DNA of 64,000 nt from Arenimonas donghaensis DSM 18148 = HO3-R19 (GCF_000743535.1 NZ_AVCJ01000002.1:52470-116469); one strand, 5' to 3'; numbered from the stretch's first letter, positions 28,813 to 38,712 are shown. The notes: generated by a model not told the origin, from the sequence alone. Made by a program: numbers and translations.

Positions 28813-29139
28813 ATGCCCCGTCTTCACGCCATCGCCGCCCGCGCCGAGTCCGATTTCCCGGTCCTGACCCGCCTGCTCTGGCAGGCGCTGGTGCTGGGGG
28901 TCCTGGCCGTGGCCTTGCTCCCGCCCGCGCGCGGCGATTCCGCGCTGCTGGGCGCCCTGCCGTTCTGGCTGCTGGCGGCGCCCGCCGCGGCCCTGTTCAT
29001 GCTGCATCGCCGGTTCCTGGCGGCGGCGTGGCGTGCGCACCTCGTCCGCGCCACGCCACGCCGTCGCCAGCGTTTTAGCGGCCGGCAGGCGCGCCGGGCT
29101 AGTCGCGCACGCCCAGGCGCTTTCGCTCGAGCCGCCTGA
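28813..29139 (+). CDS. Small membrane protein of unknown function
   Basis: The 108-residue product has two hydrophobic segments (about residues 22-40 and 48-68) followed by a strongly basic tail. I do not recognise the family. The ATG at 28813 has GGAG about 9 nt upstream. Its last 41 bases overlap the 3' end of the convergent ATP-grasp gene, a little unusual but possible; the basic C terminus could also be an artefact of reading antisense to that gene. Confidence 0.5.
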   Translation: MPRLHAIAARAESDFPVLTRLLWQALVLGVLAVALLPPARGDSALLGALPFWLLAAPAAALFMLHRRFLAAAWRAHLVRATPRRRQRFSGRQARRASRARPGAFARAA

Positions 29140-30598
29140 GGAACTCCGCCATGATCCGCCGGTACAGGTCCTCGCCCAGGTAGGCGTCTTCCACGCCGGC
29201 ATCGATGCTGGGGTTGTCGTTGACCTCGATGATCACCGTGCGGTCCTTCACGACCTTCAGGTCCACGCCGTAGAGCCCGTTGCCGATGGCGTTGCTGGCG
29301 CGCGTGGCCAGCCGCACCACTTCCGAAGGCGCCTCGCGCACCGGCAGGGTCTTGAATCCCCCCGAGCGCACCGTGCCGGGTTTGCCGCCGGCCTTGGCGG
29401 CATGGTCGTAGATCTGCCAGTGCCCGCGCGACATGAAGTACTGGCAGGCGTACAGCGGTTCGCCGTCGAGCACGCCGATGCGCCAGTCGAACTCGGTCGG
29501 CACGAACTCCTGGGCCAGCAGCAGGGCGGTTTGCTGGAACAGCTGCTCGGCGGCCGCCTTCAGTTGTTCCAGCGACTCGACCTTGTGGATGCCGCGCGAA
29601 AAGCTGCCGTCCGGGATCTTGAGCACCAGCGGCAGGCCCAGCAGGTCGGGCAGGGCGGCCAGCTTGCGGGCGTCGTCGCGGAACACGATCTCGGTGCGCG
29701 GCGTCGGCAGCTTGCGGCTGCGCAGACGGTCGTGCAGATAGATCTTGTTGGTGCAGCGCAGGATCGACTGCGGGTCGTCGATCACCACCATGTCCTCGCG
29801 CTCGGCGCGGTGGGCGAAACGGTAGGTGTGGTTGTCCACCGCCGTGGTTTCGCGGATGAACAGTCCGTCGTACTCGGCCAGGCGGGTGAAGTCGCGGCGG
29901 CCGATCGGGTCGACCTCGATGTCGAGCTCCTTGCCGGCTTCGATGAACTGCTTGAGCGCCTTCTTGTTCGAAGGCGGCATCTGCTCGGCCGGGTCCTGCA
30001 GCATCGCCAGGTCGTAGCGGTACTTGCGCCGGGCCCGTGGCTTTCGCCACAGCTTCGTGCTGAAGGCGTCCAGGGCGTTGGCGAAGGCGGTTTCCTGCTC
30101 GTCCGACAGCATGTGCAGGCTGGCCGGCTTGATCGCGGTGATCTGCCAGACGCGCTGGCGCTCGAACTCGATGCGCAGCACCGGGCAGGGAAAGGTTTCG
30201 AACACCTGCTGGGCCAGGTCCTCCAGCGGCGCGTAGTGGGTCCGCCCGAAATAGACCAGCAGGCCGAAGTCGCTGGCGTCGCGCGAACCCTCGGGCAGGA
30301 ACTTGCCCAGCTGCGTATTCAGGTCCTCGATGTCCACGCCGTAGAGCGAGCGCCGGCGCAGGTCGTTGATGGTGCGCACGCTCGGGATCACCTTGTGCCC
30401 GCGCGCCTCGGCCAGCAGCGATACGTAATAACCCGTGCCCATGTACTTGTAGCTGCGGCACAGGTTGATCACCTGGGTGCGTTCGCCCTCGGCGGCGACT
30501 TCGCCACGCAGGTAGTCGGCGGCCGCCACCACGTTGTCGGACGGATAAAAGGCCCCCCAGTCGGAGGGTTTTTCAACAACGATGACGAGGCGGCTCAT
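29099..30598 (-). CDS. RimK-like ATP-grasp ligase with an RLAN N-terminal domain
   Basis: The 499-residue protein has an N-terminal RLAN (RimK-like ATP-grasp N-terminal) domain beginning MSRLVIVVEKPSDWGAFYPSDNVV, then an ATP-grasp core with LPLVLKIPDGSFSRGIHKV (nucleotide-binding lysine and loop) and the C-terminal metal-binding TVIIEVNDNPSIDAG. ATP-grasp enzymes of this class form amide bonds between a carboxylate and an amine, for example adding glutamate or other amino acids to proteins or small molecules. A GNAT acetyltransferase gene is divergently encoded 66 nt away. RLAN-ATP-grasp genes are commonly found with GNAT and C39-like peptidase genes in proposed peptide-tagging or metabolite systems; the product is unknown. 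Confidence 0.85.
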   Translation of the reverse strand: MSRLVIVVEKPSDWGAFYPSDNVVAAADYLRGEVAAEGERTQVINLCRSYKYMGTGYYVSLLAEARGHKVIPSVRTINDLRRRSLYGVDIEDLNTQLGKFLPEGSRDASDFGLLVYFGRTHYAPLEDLAQQVFETFPCPVLRIEFERQRVWQITAIKPASLHMLSDEQETAFANALDAFSTKLWRKPRARRKYRYDLAMLQDPAEQMPPSNKKALKQFIEAGKELDIEVDPIGRRDFTRLAEYDGLFIRETTAVDNHTYRFAHRAEREDMVVIDDPQSILRCTNKIYLHDRLRSRKLPTPRTEIVFRDDARKLAALPDLLGLPLVLKIPDGSFSRGIHKVESLEQLKAAAEQLFQQTALLLAQEFVPTEFDWRIGVLDGEPLYACQYFMSRGHWQIYDHAAKAGGKPGTVRSGGFKTLPVREAPSEVVRLATRASNAIGNGLYGVDLKVVKDRTVIIEVNDNPSIDAGVEDAYLGEDLYRRIMAEFLRRLERKRLGVRD

Positions 30599-30664
30599 GG
30601 CGGCAGGGCGGGGGCGACGGCGGCAAGCATGAGCCTTCGGCGCGCACTTGGATAGACTCGCGCC

Positions 30665-31141
30665 ATGGCCACTGTTCAGCTGCGCGACGCCCGCCCCGAC
30701 GACCTGCCGGCCCTGCTGGCGCTGGAGGCGCGGTTCCCGGGCGACCGGCTCAGCGCCCGCCAGTTCCGCCACCACCTGGGCAACCCACGGGCGCGGCTGC
30801 GGGTGCTCGCCGACGAGGCCGGCGTGCAGGCCTACCACCTGGTGCTGCTGCGCCGCGGCAGCCGGTGGGCGCGGCTGTATTCGATCGCCGTCGCCGACGC
30901 CGCCCGCGGCCAGGGCCTGGGACGGCGCCTGTTGGCCGACGCCGAAGCCCAGGCCAGGGCGGCCGGCTGCCGGGGCCTGCGCCTGGAGGTCCGCCAGGAC
31001 AATCCGGCCGCCAATGCCCTGTACGTGGCCGCGGGCTATCGCCGGCTGGGCGCCTTGCCCGGGTATTACGACGACGGCGCGGACGGCTGGCGCTACGGCC
31101 GCGACTGGCCCAGCCATGACCAAAGGCCTACGGCCTCTTAA
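30665..31141 (+). CDS. GNAT N-acetyltransferase
   Basis: The 158-residue protein has the GNAT acetyl-CoA-binding motif A as ARGQGLGRRLLADAEAQARAAG, and the C-terminal ALYVAAGYRRLG block typical of RimI-like members. It would transfer an acetyl group to an amine. It is divergent from the RimK-like ligase gene and is probably functionally paired with it. In relatives a C39-like peptidase domain is often fused to this GNAT; here that extension is absent. Confidence 0.85.
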   Translation: MATVQLRDARPDDLPALLALEARFPGDRLSARQFRHHLGNPRARLRVLADEAGVQAYHLVLLRRGSRWARLYSIAVADAARGQGLGRRLLADAEAQARAAGCRGLRLEVRQDNPAANALYVAAGYRRLGALPGYYDDGADGWRYGRDWPSHDQRPTAS

Positions 31142-31192
31142 CGGACCCCCGTGGTAGCGTCCAAGGTTGCTTCCAGAACCTCGGGGAACCCC

Positions 31193-33295
31193 ATGCGCCT
31201 TACCGCCCTTGCCTGCCTTGTTGCCGGCGCCATTTCCATGAACGCCACCGCCGCCGAACCCGAAGCCATGAACGAAGATCCCTACCTCTGGCTTGAGAAC
31301 GTCGAAGGCGATGAAGCCCTGGACTGGGTCCGCGCCCGCAATGCCGTGTCCGAGAAGCAGCTGGCCGGGGATCCCGGCTTCGAGCAGGTGCGCAAGGACA
31401 TCCTGGACATCCTCGATTCCGACGCCCGCATTCCCTACGTGTCCAAGCGCGGCGAGTACTACTACAACTTCTGGCGCGACAAGCAGAACCCGCAGGGCGT
31501 CTGGCGCCGCACCACGCTCGACGAGTACCGCAAGCAAAACCCGAAGTGGGAGGTCCTGCTCGACATCGACGCCCTGGGCAAGGCCGAGGGCGTCAACTGG
31601 GTCTGGGGCGGCTACGACTGCCTGCGGCCGGACTACGACCGCTGCCTGGTCGAACTCTCGCGCGGCGGCGCCGACGCCACGGTCACCCGCGAGTTCGATG
31701 TTTCCGAAAAGGCCTTCGTGGAAGGCGGGTTCAGCCGCCCCGAAGCCAAGGGCAACGTCAGCTGGATCGACATCGACACCGTCTACGTCAGCACCGATTT
31801 CGGCGACGGCTCGCTGACCGACTCGGGCTACCCGCGCCTGGTCAAGGAATGGAAGCGCGGCACCCCGATGGCCGAGGCCAAGCTCGTCTACGAGGGCGAG
31901 AAGACCGACATCGCGATCGGCGCCTTCCACGACGATACGCCGGGCTGGGAGCGCGACTTCGTCTACCGCGGCCTGACCTTCTACACCAACGAGCTCTACC
32001 TGCGGAAGGACGACGGCGAACTGGCCAAACTCGACCTGCCCGACGGCGCGCAGAAGGGTGTGTACCGCGAATGGCTCACCGTCGAGCTGCGCCAGCCCTG
32101 GGAACTGGGCGACCAGACCCATCCCGCCGGTTCGCTGCTGGCGATCAACTTCGACGACTTCATGAAGGGCGCCCGCGACTTCGAAGTGGTGTTCGCGCCG
32201 ACCGAAAACAGCTCGCTCGCCAGTTCCGGCGCCACCAAGGACTATTACTTCATCAATGTCCTGGAAGACGTCAAGAACCGCATCTACGTGCTGACCCCGG
32301 ACGAGGACGGCTGGAAGCGCGAACCGCTGGTGGGCGCACCGGAATTCGGCACCGTCAGCATCAGCGCGGTGGACGCGGATGAATCCAACGCCTACTTCAT
32401 GACCGTCGCCGACTACCTCACCCCGACCTCGCTGCTGCTGGGCGAGATCGGCGGGAAGCCCGAGGTGCTCAAGCAGCTCCCGGCGTTCTTCGACGCCTCG
32501 CCCTACCGCATCGAGCAGCACTTCGCGACCAGCAAGGACGGCACCCGCGTGCCCTATTTCATGGTCTCGGAGAAAGCACTCGAACTCGACGCCGACAACC
32601 CGACCCTGCTCTATGGTTACGGCGGCTTCGAGGTCTCGCTGACCCCGAACTACTCCGCCAGCGTCGGCAAGAACTGGCTGTCGGCCGGCGGCGTCTACGT
32701 GGTGGCCAACATCCGCGGTGGCGGTGAGTACGGACCGCGCTGGCACCAGGCGGCCCTGCGCGAGAACCGCAACAAGGCCTACGAGGACTTCGCGGCGGTG
32801 GCGCAGGACCTGATCGCCCGCAAGGTGACGCGCCCCGAGCGCCTGGGCATCCAGGGCGGCAGCAACGGCGGCCTGCTGATGGGCAACATGACGGTGATGT
32901 ACCCGGAGCTGTTCGGTGCCGTGGTCTGCCAGGTGCCACTGCTGGACATGTACCGCTACGACAAGCTGCTGGCCGGCGCCTCCTGGGTGGCCGAATACGG
33001 TGACCCGGACGTGCCCGCCGATTGGGCGTTCCTGCGCAAGTATTCGCCGTACCAGAACGTAAAGAAGGGCGTGGACTACCCGCCGGTGCTGTTCACCACC
33101 TCCACCCGCGACGATCGCGTGCACCCGGGCCATGCCCGCAAGATGATGGCGCGCATGATGGAGCAGGGACACGACGTCACCTACTACGAAAACATCGAGG
33201 GTGGCCACGGCGGTGCGGCCAACAACGCCCAGTCGGCCTACATGGGCGCGCTGGCCTACACCTTCCTCAAGCAGCAGCTGTTCAAGGGCAAATAA
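31193..33295 (+). CDS. Exported prolyl oligopeptidase family (S9) serine peptidase
   Basis: The 700-residue enzyme starts with a signal peptide (LTALACLVAGAISMNATAA) and an S9A N-terminal beta-propeller with DPYLWLENVEGDEALDWV, the family entry motif. The catalytic domain carries nucleophile Ser near 557 in GGSNGGLLMGN and His near 671 in EGGHGGA. It would cleave short Pro-containing or basic peptides in the periplasm. The start at 31193 sits a few bases after a GGGGAA. A second S9 enzyme follows 2 nt later, so the two are co-transcribed. Confidence 0.9.
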   Translation: MRLTALACLVAGAISMNATAAEPEAMNEDPYLWLENVEGDEALDWVRARNAVSEKQLAGDPGFEQVRKDILDILDSDARIPYVSKRGEYYYNFWRDKQNPQGVWRRTTLDEYRKQNPKWEVLLDIDALGKAEGVNWVWGGYDCLRPDYDRCLVELSRGGADATVTREFDVSEKAFVEGGFSRPEAKGNVSWIDIDTVYVSTDFGDGSLTDSGYPRLVKEWKRGTPMAEAKLVYEGEKTDIAIGAFHDDTPGWERDFVYRGLTFYTNELYLRKDDGELAKLDLPDGAQKGVYREWLTVELRQPWELGDQTHPAGSLLAINFDDFMKGARDFEVVFAPTENSSLASSGATKDYYFINVLEDVKNRIYVLTPDEDGWKREPLVGAPEFGTVSISAVDADESNAYFMTVADYLTPTSLLLGEIGGKPEVLKQLPAFFDASPYRIEQHFATSKDGTRVPYFMVSEKALELDADNPTLLYGYGGFEVSLTPNYSASVGKNWLSAGGVYVVANIRGGGEYGPRWHQAALRENRNKAYEDFAAVAQDLIARKVTRPERLGIQGGSNGGLLMGNMTVMYPELFGAVVCQVPLLDMYRYDKLLAGASWVAEYGDPDVPADWAFLRKYSPYQNVKKGVDYPPVLFTTSTRDDRVHPGHARKMMARMMEQGHDVTYYENIEGGHGGAANNAQSAYMGALAYTFLKQQLFKGK

Positions 33296-33297
33296 GC

Positions 33298-35457
33298 ATG
33301 AACCGACCGCTGGCGTTCTCTGCGTTTTTCCTTGCTTTCGCGCTGGCGGGATGCGCCAGCCAGCCCACCGCGGCGCCCGCGCCCGCCGGGGCCGCGATGG
33401 CGGCCATGGCCTCGGCGCCGGTCGCGCAAAAGCGCGACTTCCTGGTCACGGCGCCGCACGGCGCGGCCCGCCAGGACGAGTACTACTGGCTGCGTGACGA
33501 CACCCGCGAGGATGCCGACATGCTGGCCTACCTCCGGGCCGAAAACACCTGGGCCGACCAGGCCATGGCGCCGCTGGCGCCGCTGCAGCAGACCCTCTAC
33601 GAGGAACTGGTCGGGCGGGTGAAGCAGGACGACGCCAGCGTGCCCTACCTCAAGGACGGTTACTGGTATTACACGCGCTACGAAACCGGCAAGGAATACC
33701 CCATCCACGCGCGCCGCAAGGGCAGCATGGATGCGCCGGAGCAGGTGATGTTCGACGTCAACCAGATGGCGGAAGGCAAGAGCTTCTTCCAGTTCGCGCG
33801 CATCGAGGTCAGTCCCGACGGCCGCCTGGCCGCCTTCACCTACGACGATGTCGGCCGCCGCCAGATGGTGGTGCAGGTCAAGGACCTGGCCAGCGGCGAC
33901 GTGTTGCCCGATCGCATCACCGGCGCGTCCAACGGCCTGATGTGGGGAGACGACAACCGCACGCTCTACTACATCGAGAACGACCCGACCACGCTGCTCA
34001 CCAAGCGCGTGAAGCGGCACCTGCTGGGCACGCCGGTGGCCAGCGACACGGTCGTTTACGAAGAGGCCGACGACACCTTCTACATGGGCATCGGCCGCAC
34101 CCGTTCCGACGACTACCTTTGCATCGGCGTCAGCAGCACGGTGTCCTCGGAGACCCGCTGCACGCCGGCCGACGCGCCCGGCGAGTTCGCGGTGCTGGCG
34201 CCACGCCAGCGCGATTTCGAATACGAAGCAGACCACCTCAATGGCCGCTGGGTGTTCACCACCAACTGGGATGCCACCAATTTCAGGGTGATGTCGCTGG
34301 CCGATGGCCAGGCCTGGGGCGACCGCAACCTGTGGCGCGAAATGATCCCGCATTCGTCCGAGGTCCTGGTCTCGGGTGTCACGCTGTTCAATGATTTCCT
34401 GGTGGTGTCCGAACGCAGCGGCGGACTCCAGCGCCTGCGCCTGCGTGACTGGGACGGCGGCCGCGACGAGTTCGTGCAGGCCGACGAAGCGGCCTATTCG
34501 ATGGGCCTGTCGGTCAATGCCGAGCCGGACACCGACTGGCTTCGCTACAGCTACACCTCGCTCACCACGCCGGCGACGACCTACGAGCTAAACACCCGGA
34601 CCGGCGAGCGTCGCCTGCTGAAGGAACAGCCCGTCCTGGGCGGATTCGACAAGAACAACTACGCCACCGAGCGCCTCTGGGCGACGGCTCGCGACGGCAC
34701 CAGGGTGCCGGTGTCGGTGCTTTACCGGAAGGGCTTCAAGAAGGACGGCAGCGCGCCGCTGTACCAATACAGCTACGGCTCCTACGGAAGCAGCAGCGAC
34801 CCTCGCTTCAACGAGAACGTCATCAGCCTGGTCGATCGGGGCGTCGTTTACGCCGTGGCGCACATTCGTGGCGGCCAGGAAATGGGTCGGCAGTGGTACG
34901 AGGACGGCAAGCTGCTCAAGAAGGTCAATACCTTCACCGACTTCATTGACGTCACCGACCACCTGGTGGCCCAGGGCTATGCCGCCGAGGGCCGCGTGGC
35001 TGCGATGGGTGGCAGTGCCGGCGGCCTGCTGATGGGCGCGGTGGCCAACCTGGCGCCAGAAAAGTACGCCGCCATCGTCGCCCACGTGCCCTTCGTCGAC
35101 GTGGTGACGACGATGCTCGACGAATCCATCCCGCTGACCACCAATGAGTTCGACGAGTGGGGAAACCCCAAGGACCCGGTCTACTACGAGTACATGCTGT
35201 CGTACTCGCCCTACGACCAGGTTACGTCACAGGCCTACCCGCCGATGCTGGTGACCACCGGCCTGTGGGACAGCCAGGTGCAATACTTCGAACCCGCCAA
35301 GTGGGTCGCTCGCCTGCGCGACCGCAAGACCGACGACAACCCGCTGCTGCTGCGCACGAACATGGAAGCCGGCCACGGTGGCAAGTCCGGGCGTTTCCAG
35401 CGCTACCACGAGCGCGCCGAAGAGTACGCCTTCGTGCTGCACCACCTGGGCGTCTGA
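33298..35457 (+). CDS. Lipoprotein oligopeptidase B-like (S9) serine peptidase
   Basis: The 719-residue protein is a second S9 peptidase, resembling oligopeptidase B. It starts with a lipoprotein signal (FALAGC lipobox near residue 19), then DEYYWLRDDTREDADMLAYLRAEN. The catalytic domain has Ser in GGSAGGLLMG (about 572) and the active-site His in EAGHGGKSGRF. Oligopeptidase B prefers Lys/Arg at P1. Both S9 genes lie in one operon with a 2-nt gap, one soluble and one lipid-anchored, implying joint peptide degradation in the periplasm. Confidence 0.9.
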   Translation: MNRPLAFSAFFLAFALAGCASQPTAAPAPAGAAMAAMASAPVAQKRDFLVTAPHGAARQDEYYWLRDDTREDADMLAYLRAENTWADQAMAPLAPLQQTLYEELVGRVKQDDASVPYLKDGYWYYTRYETGKEYPIHARRKGSMDAPEQVMFDVNQMAEGKSFFQFARIEVSPDGRLAAFTYDDVGRRQMVVQVKDLASGDVLPDRITGASNGLMWGDDNRTLYYIENDPTTLLTKRVKRHLLGTPVASDTVVYEEADDTFYMGIGRTRSDDYLCIGVSSTVSSETRCTPADAPGEFAVLAPRQRDFEYEADHLNGRWVFTTNWDATNFRVMSLADGQAWGDRNLWREMIPHSSEVLVSGVTLFNDFLVVSERSGGLQRLRLRDWDGGRDEFVQADEAAYSMGLSVNAEPDTDWLRYSYTSLTTPATTYELNTRTGERRLLKEQPVLGGFDKNNYATERLWATARDGTRVPVSVLYRKGFKKDGSAPLYQYSYGSYGSSSDPRFNENVISLVDRGVVYAVAHIRGGQEMGRQWYEDGKLLKKVNTFTDFIDVTDHLVAQGYAAEGRVAAMGGSAGGLLMGAVANLAPEKYAAIVAHVPFVDVVTTMLDESIPLTTNEFDEWGNPKDPVYYEYMLSYSPYDQVTSQAYPPMLVTTGLWDSQVQYFEPAKWVARLRDRKTDDNPLLLRTNMEAGHGGKSGRFQRYHERAEEYAFVLHHLGV

Positions 35458-35460
35458 GGC

Positions 35461-35479
35461 AGCGGGCTACCAGCCCGCT
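35461..35479. terminator. Possible hairpin terminator between convergent genes
   Basis: An 8-bp perfect inverted repeat (agcgggct / agcccgct) with a 3-nt loop covers the stop of the minus-strand gene and lies just after the S9 peptidase stop. There is no T-run, so a Rho-independent role is not assured. Confidence 0.4.
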
Positions 35480-36123
35480 TGCTGGAGCAGCAGTTCGGTC
35501 CTGGGGTCGGCGGGCTTGGCGACGAGCCCGCCTCGGGGATTGAGCGACACCTCGTAGGTCGCACCGTCGAGCATCGGCAGGTAGGCGGCGCTGCCCCAGC
35601 GGGCGTCGGCCACCGGCAGGCCGGCCAGCCAGCGCTGACGGAACTCCCAGAAGTCCCAGCCTTCGCGCAGGTCGTGCACGCTGCGCTGGGCGACCAGTTC
35701 CTGCTTCGGGTCGCCGTAGCGTCCCGACAGGCGTTCGAAGCGGTACACCGGGCGCATGCCGGCCAGCTGGCCGGGCAGGGTCCAGCGGATCACCCGGGCA
35801 TCGAGCTGCCATTCGTCGCCCAGGATTTCGAAGTGGCGCTCGGCCTGGCCCGGCCGGACCAGCGTGGCTTCGAAGCGCTGGCTGCCGAGCTGGCGCAGGC
35901 TGATCGTCGCCACCGGCACGTCGGCCGTCAGCCAGTGGTATTGCCGCAGCAGGCCGCCCAGTCCGGCCAGGGCCAGCGCCAGCAGCAGCGCCACCGCGCC
36001 CAGGAACCGGCCGAAGCCGCCCCGGCTGCCGCGCCGGCGCGTGCGGCGCGGCCGCAGCCACGGCAGCAGGCCCAGCGCGGCCAACAGGCCAGCGGCCAGG
36101 AACAGCCAGTTCGACAGCGGCAT
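35467..36123 (-). CDS. Membrane protein of unknown function
   Basis: The 218-residue protein has two hydrophobic segments near its N terminus (about 4-24 and 40-60) separated by an Arg-rich loop, then a soluble domain of about 150 residues with a conserved-looking block ([27 protein letters not shown]). I do not recognise a named family; similar proteins in Xanthomonads are often listed as efflux-related, without evidence. The start at 36123 (MPLSNW) has GGAGG 7 nt upstream inside the annotated frame, so the longer frame from 36135 is unlikely. Confidence 0.7.
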   Translation of the reverse strand: MPLSNWLFLAAGLLAALGLLPWLRPRRTRRRGSRGGFGRFLGAVALLLALALAGLGGLLRQYHWLTADVPVATISLRQLGSQRFEATLVRPGQAERHFEILGDEWQLDARVIRWTLPGQLAGMRPVYRFERLSGRYGDPKQELVAQRSVHDLREGWDFWEFRQRWLAGLPVADARWGSAAYLPMLDGATYEVSLNPRGGLVAKPADPRTELLLQQAGW

Positions 36124-36169
36124 CGCGTCCTCCATTCGCCCGGGTCCTGCCCCGGACTATACTCGCCGG

Positions 36170-36283
36170 ATGAAAACCGCTCGTATGTTCATGTTGCTGC
36201 TGAGCCTCGTCCTGGTCGCCGCCTGCGGCAACAAGGGCGAGCTGGTGCGTCCCGCCCAGGCCGAGACCGCCGCCGCGCCATGA
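36170..36283 (+). CDS. lptM: LptM-type small lipoprotein (YifL)
   Basis: This 37-residue gene is too short for usual ORF calling. It has an N-terminal lipoprotein signal ([14 protein letters not shown], lipobox Cys near 19) followed by GNKGELVRP, the YifL/LptM signature. LptM assists maturation of the LptD/LptE outer-membrane complex. Its stop overlaps the dapF start (ATGA at 36280), the same lptM-dapF order as in other gammaproteobacteria. Confidence 0.88.
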   Translation: MKTARMFMLLLSLVLVAACGNKGELVRPAQAETAAAP

Positions 36284-37134
36284 CCGGCGCCGCGACCCTG
36301 CGGTTCTCCAAGATGCATGGGGCGGGCAACGACTTCGTCGTGCTCGACCTGCGCGGCGGCCGCCCGGCGCCGACGCCGGCGCTGGCCCGCGCCCTGGGCG
36401 ATCGCCACGCCGGGGTCGGCTTCGACCAGCTGCTCACCATCGAGGACCCGGGCCAGGCCGGGGCCGTCGCCCGCTACCGCATCTGGAACGCCGACGGTTC
36501 GGCCGCCCAGCAGTGCGGCAACGGGGCCCGCTGCGTCGCCGCCTGGCTGCAGCGCGACGGTGCCGCCGCCGGCGATGCCTTCGTGCTCGAGGCCCCGCCG
36601 GGGCCGGTGACCGTGCAGGCCCTGGGTGCGGGCCGATACGCCCTGGCCCTGGGTCGGCCACGTTTTGAGCCGGCCGACCTGCCGTTCCTGGCCGACGCGG
36701 CGCAGGCCAGCTACCGGCTGGACGTGGATGGCGAGGCGGTCGGATTCGGCATCGCCTCGATGGGCAACCCGCACGCCGTGCTCGAAGTCCCCGACGTCGC
36801 CACGGCCGAAGTCGGGCGCCTGGGCCCCGGGCTGCAGGCGCGCGCCGAATTCCCCGAAGGCGTGAACGTCGGATTCGCGCAGGTACTGGCGCCCGACCGT
36901 ATCCGCCTGCGCGTGTACGAGCGCGGTGCCGGCGAAACCCTCGCCTGCGGCAGCGGCGCCTGCGCGGCGGTCGCCGTGCTGGCGCGACGCGGCCGGGTCG
37001 GCCGGCACGTGTTTGTCGAACTGCCCGGCGGCACCCTTGAAATCACCTGGCCCGGCGATGATTCGCCGGTCACCATGGCCGGACCCACCGCCTTCGTGTT
37101 CGAAGGCGACTTCCTGCTGGAGCAAAACGAATGA
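36280..37134 (+). CDS. dapF: Diaminopimelate epimerase
   Basis: The 284-residue enzyme interconverts LL- and meso-diaminopimelate for lysine and peptidoglycan. The two catalytic Cys are in QCGNGARC (first) and ACGSGAC (second), and the N-terminal [15 protein letters not shown] block is the family hallmark. The ATG at 36280 overlaps the lptM stop. A DUF484 gene follows with an overlap of 4 nt and then xerC, a conserved cluster in gammaproteobacteria. Confidence 0.97.
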   Translation: MTGAATLRFSKMHGAGNDFVVLDLRGGRPAPTPALARALGDRHAGVGFDQLLTIEDPGQAGAVARYRIWNADGSAAQQCGNGARCVAAWLQRDGAAAGDAFVLEAPPGPVTVQALGAGRYALALGRPRFEPADLPFLADAAQASYRLDVDGEAVGFGIASMGNPHAVLEVPDVATAEVGRLGPGLQARAEFPEGVNVGFAQVLAPDRIRLRVYERGAGETLACGSGACAAVAVLARRGRVGRHVFVELPGGTLEITWPGDDSPVTMAGPTAFVFEGDFLLEQNE

Positions 37135-37808
37135 TGGAAGAAAAGAACGAGCGCCTCGGCGCCCACGAAGTCGCCGCCTTCCTGCGCCGGCACCCGAAAT
37201 TCCTGGGCCAGTTCCCGGACCTGGCGGTGACGCTGGTGGTGCCCAAGGAGGAAGGGCAGGCCGCTTCGCTGGCCAGCTACCAGCTCGACGTCCTGCGCGA
37301 CAAGAACCGCGAGCTCACCCGGCGCCTGAACGAACTGTTCGCCAACGCCCAGGAAAACGAGCGCCTGGCCGTGCGCACCCACCAGCTGTCGCTGGCGCTC
37401 ATGCGCGCCCGCGGCCCGGCCGAGACCCTGCGCACCATGGTCGCCGTGCTGGGCGAGGATTTCCGCGGCGAAGACGTGCGCGTGGTGCTGTTCGAGCCCG
37501 TCGAGGGGCTGCAGGCCGACTGGCTGCAGGTCATCGCCCGGGACGACAAGGCGCTGCAGCCGTTCCGTGATTTCCTGGCCGGCGGTGAACCGCTCACCGG
37601 TCGCCTCAACCAGGACAAGCTGGCCCTGCTGTTCGGCGACGACCAGGCCCGCGCCGCATCGGCGGTGCTGCTGCCGCTGCCGGACGTGGGCATGCTGGCG
37701 GTCGGCAGCGCCGACGCCAACCGGTTTTTCCCCGGCATGGGCACGCTGTTCCTGCGCCTGATGGCCGAATCGCTGGTGACGGCGCTGGGTCGTCCGCCCG
37801 GCGACTGA
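37131..37808 (+). CDS. DUF484 family protein
   Basis: The 225-residue protein belongs to the DUF484 (YigA) family found between dapF and xerC. It has a short N-terminal helix ([17 protein letters not shown]), a helical linker with coiled-coil character ([18 protein letters not shown]), and a GAF-like globular domain. No biochemical function is established. ATG at 37131 is immediately followed by a second ATG; either could be used. Confidence 0.9.
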   Translation: MMEEKNERLGAHEVAAFLRRHPKFLGQFPDLAVTLVVPKEEGQAASLASYQLDVLRDKNRELTRRLNELFANAQENERLAVRTHQLSLALMRARGPAETLRTMVAVLGEDFRGEDVRVVLFEPVEGLQADWLQVIARDDKALQPFRDFLAGGEPLTGRLNQDKLALLFGDDQARAASAVLLPLPDVGMLAVGSADANRFFPGMGTLFLRLMAESLVTALGRPPGD

Positions 37809-37809
37809 C

Positions 37810-38712
37810 ATGGCCGACGCCGCGCCGCTGCAGCCCGAGATCGACGCCTTCCTGGCCTGGCTCGCGGTCGAGCGGCGCATGTCGAAACACACGCTCGACG
37901 GCTATCGCCGCGACCTCGCCGACCTGGCCGGCTGGATGCGCGACAACGGCATCAGCGACTGGTCGCGCCTGCGCCAGGAAGCCCTGCGCGGCTACGTCGC
38001 GGGCGCGCACCGACGCGGCCTGTCGGGCAAGAGCCTGCAGCGCCGGCTTTCCGCGGTGCGCAGTTTCTACCGGTTCCTGAACCGCGAACGCGGCAGCCAG
38101 CTCAATCCGGCCCTGGGCCTGCGCGCACCCAAATCGCCGCGCAAGCTGCCGCAGGTGCTCGACCCGGACGAAGCCTCGCGCCTGGTCGAGGTTTCCACCG
38201 ACGGGCCGCTCGGCCTGCGCGATCGCGCGATGCTGGAGTTGTTCTATTCCTCGGGCCTGCGCCTGTCCGAGCTGTGCGGCCTGCGCTGGCGCGGCCTGGA
38301 CCTGGCCGATGGCCTGGTGACCGTGCTGGGCAAGGGCGGCAAGAGCCGGGTGGTGCCGGTCGGCAGCCATGCCCGCAAGGCACTGGATGACTGGAAAGCC
38401 GCGTCGGCGCCGGCCTCGCCCGATGCGCCGGTCTTCCCCGGCCGCCAGGGCGCGCCGATCAGCCCGCGCACCGTGCAGGTACGGCTGCGTGCGCTGGCGA
38501 TGCAGCAGGGCCTGTTCAAGCGCGTGCATCCACATTTGCTGCGCCACAGTTTCGCCAGCCACATGCTCGAATCCAGCGGCGACCTGCGCGGCGTGCAGGA
38601 ATTGCTCGGCCACGCCGACATCGCCACCACCCAGGTCTACACCCACCTCGACTACCAGCACCTGGCCAAGGTCTACGACGCCGCCCACCCCCGCGCCCGC
38701 CGCAAGAAGTAG
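37810..38712 (+). CDS. xerC: Tyrosine site-specific recombinase XerC
   Basis: The 300-residue recombinase has a SAM-like N-terminal domain (AVERRMSKHTLDGYRRDLADL) and a catalytic domain with Arg in GLRLSELCGLRW, the HLLRHSFASHML box containing His-x-x-Arg, a later His in LGHADIATTQ and the nucleophile Tyr in VYTHLDY. XerC with XerD resolves chromosome dimers at dif. The position after dapF and DUF484 supports XerC over XerD. A REP hairpin follows 8 nt after the stop. Confidence 0.95.
   Translation: MADAAPLQPEIDAFLAWLAVERRMSKHTLDGYRRDLADLAGWMRDNGISDWSRLRQEALRGYVAGAHRRGLSGKSLQRRLSAVRSFYRFLNRERGSQLNPALGLRAPKSPRKLPQVLDPDEASRLVEVSTDGPLGLRDRAMLELFYSSGLRLSELCGLRWRGLDLADGLVTVLGKGGKSRVVPVGSHARKALDDWKAASAPASPDAPVFPGRQGAPISPRTVQVRLRALAMQQGLFKRVHPHLLRHSFASHMLESSGDLRGVQELLGHADIATTQVYTHLDYQHLAKVYDAAHPRARRKK

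Noticed and set aside
30599..33208. Long upstream extension of the RimK-like gene on the minus strand
   Set aside because: It runs antisense to the GNAT and first S9 peptidase genes and has no domain; the ligase begins at its own ATG.
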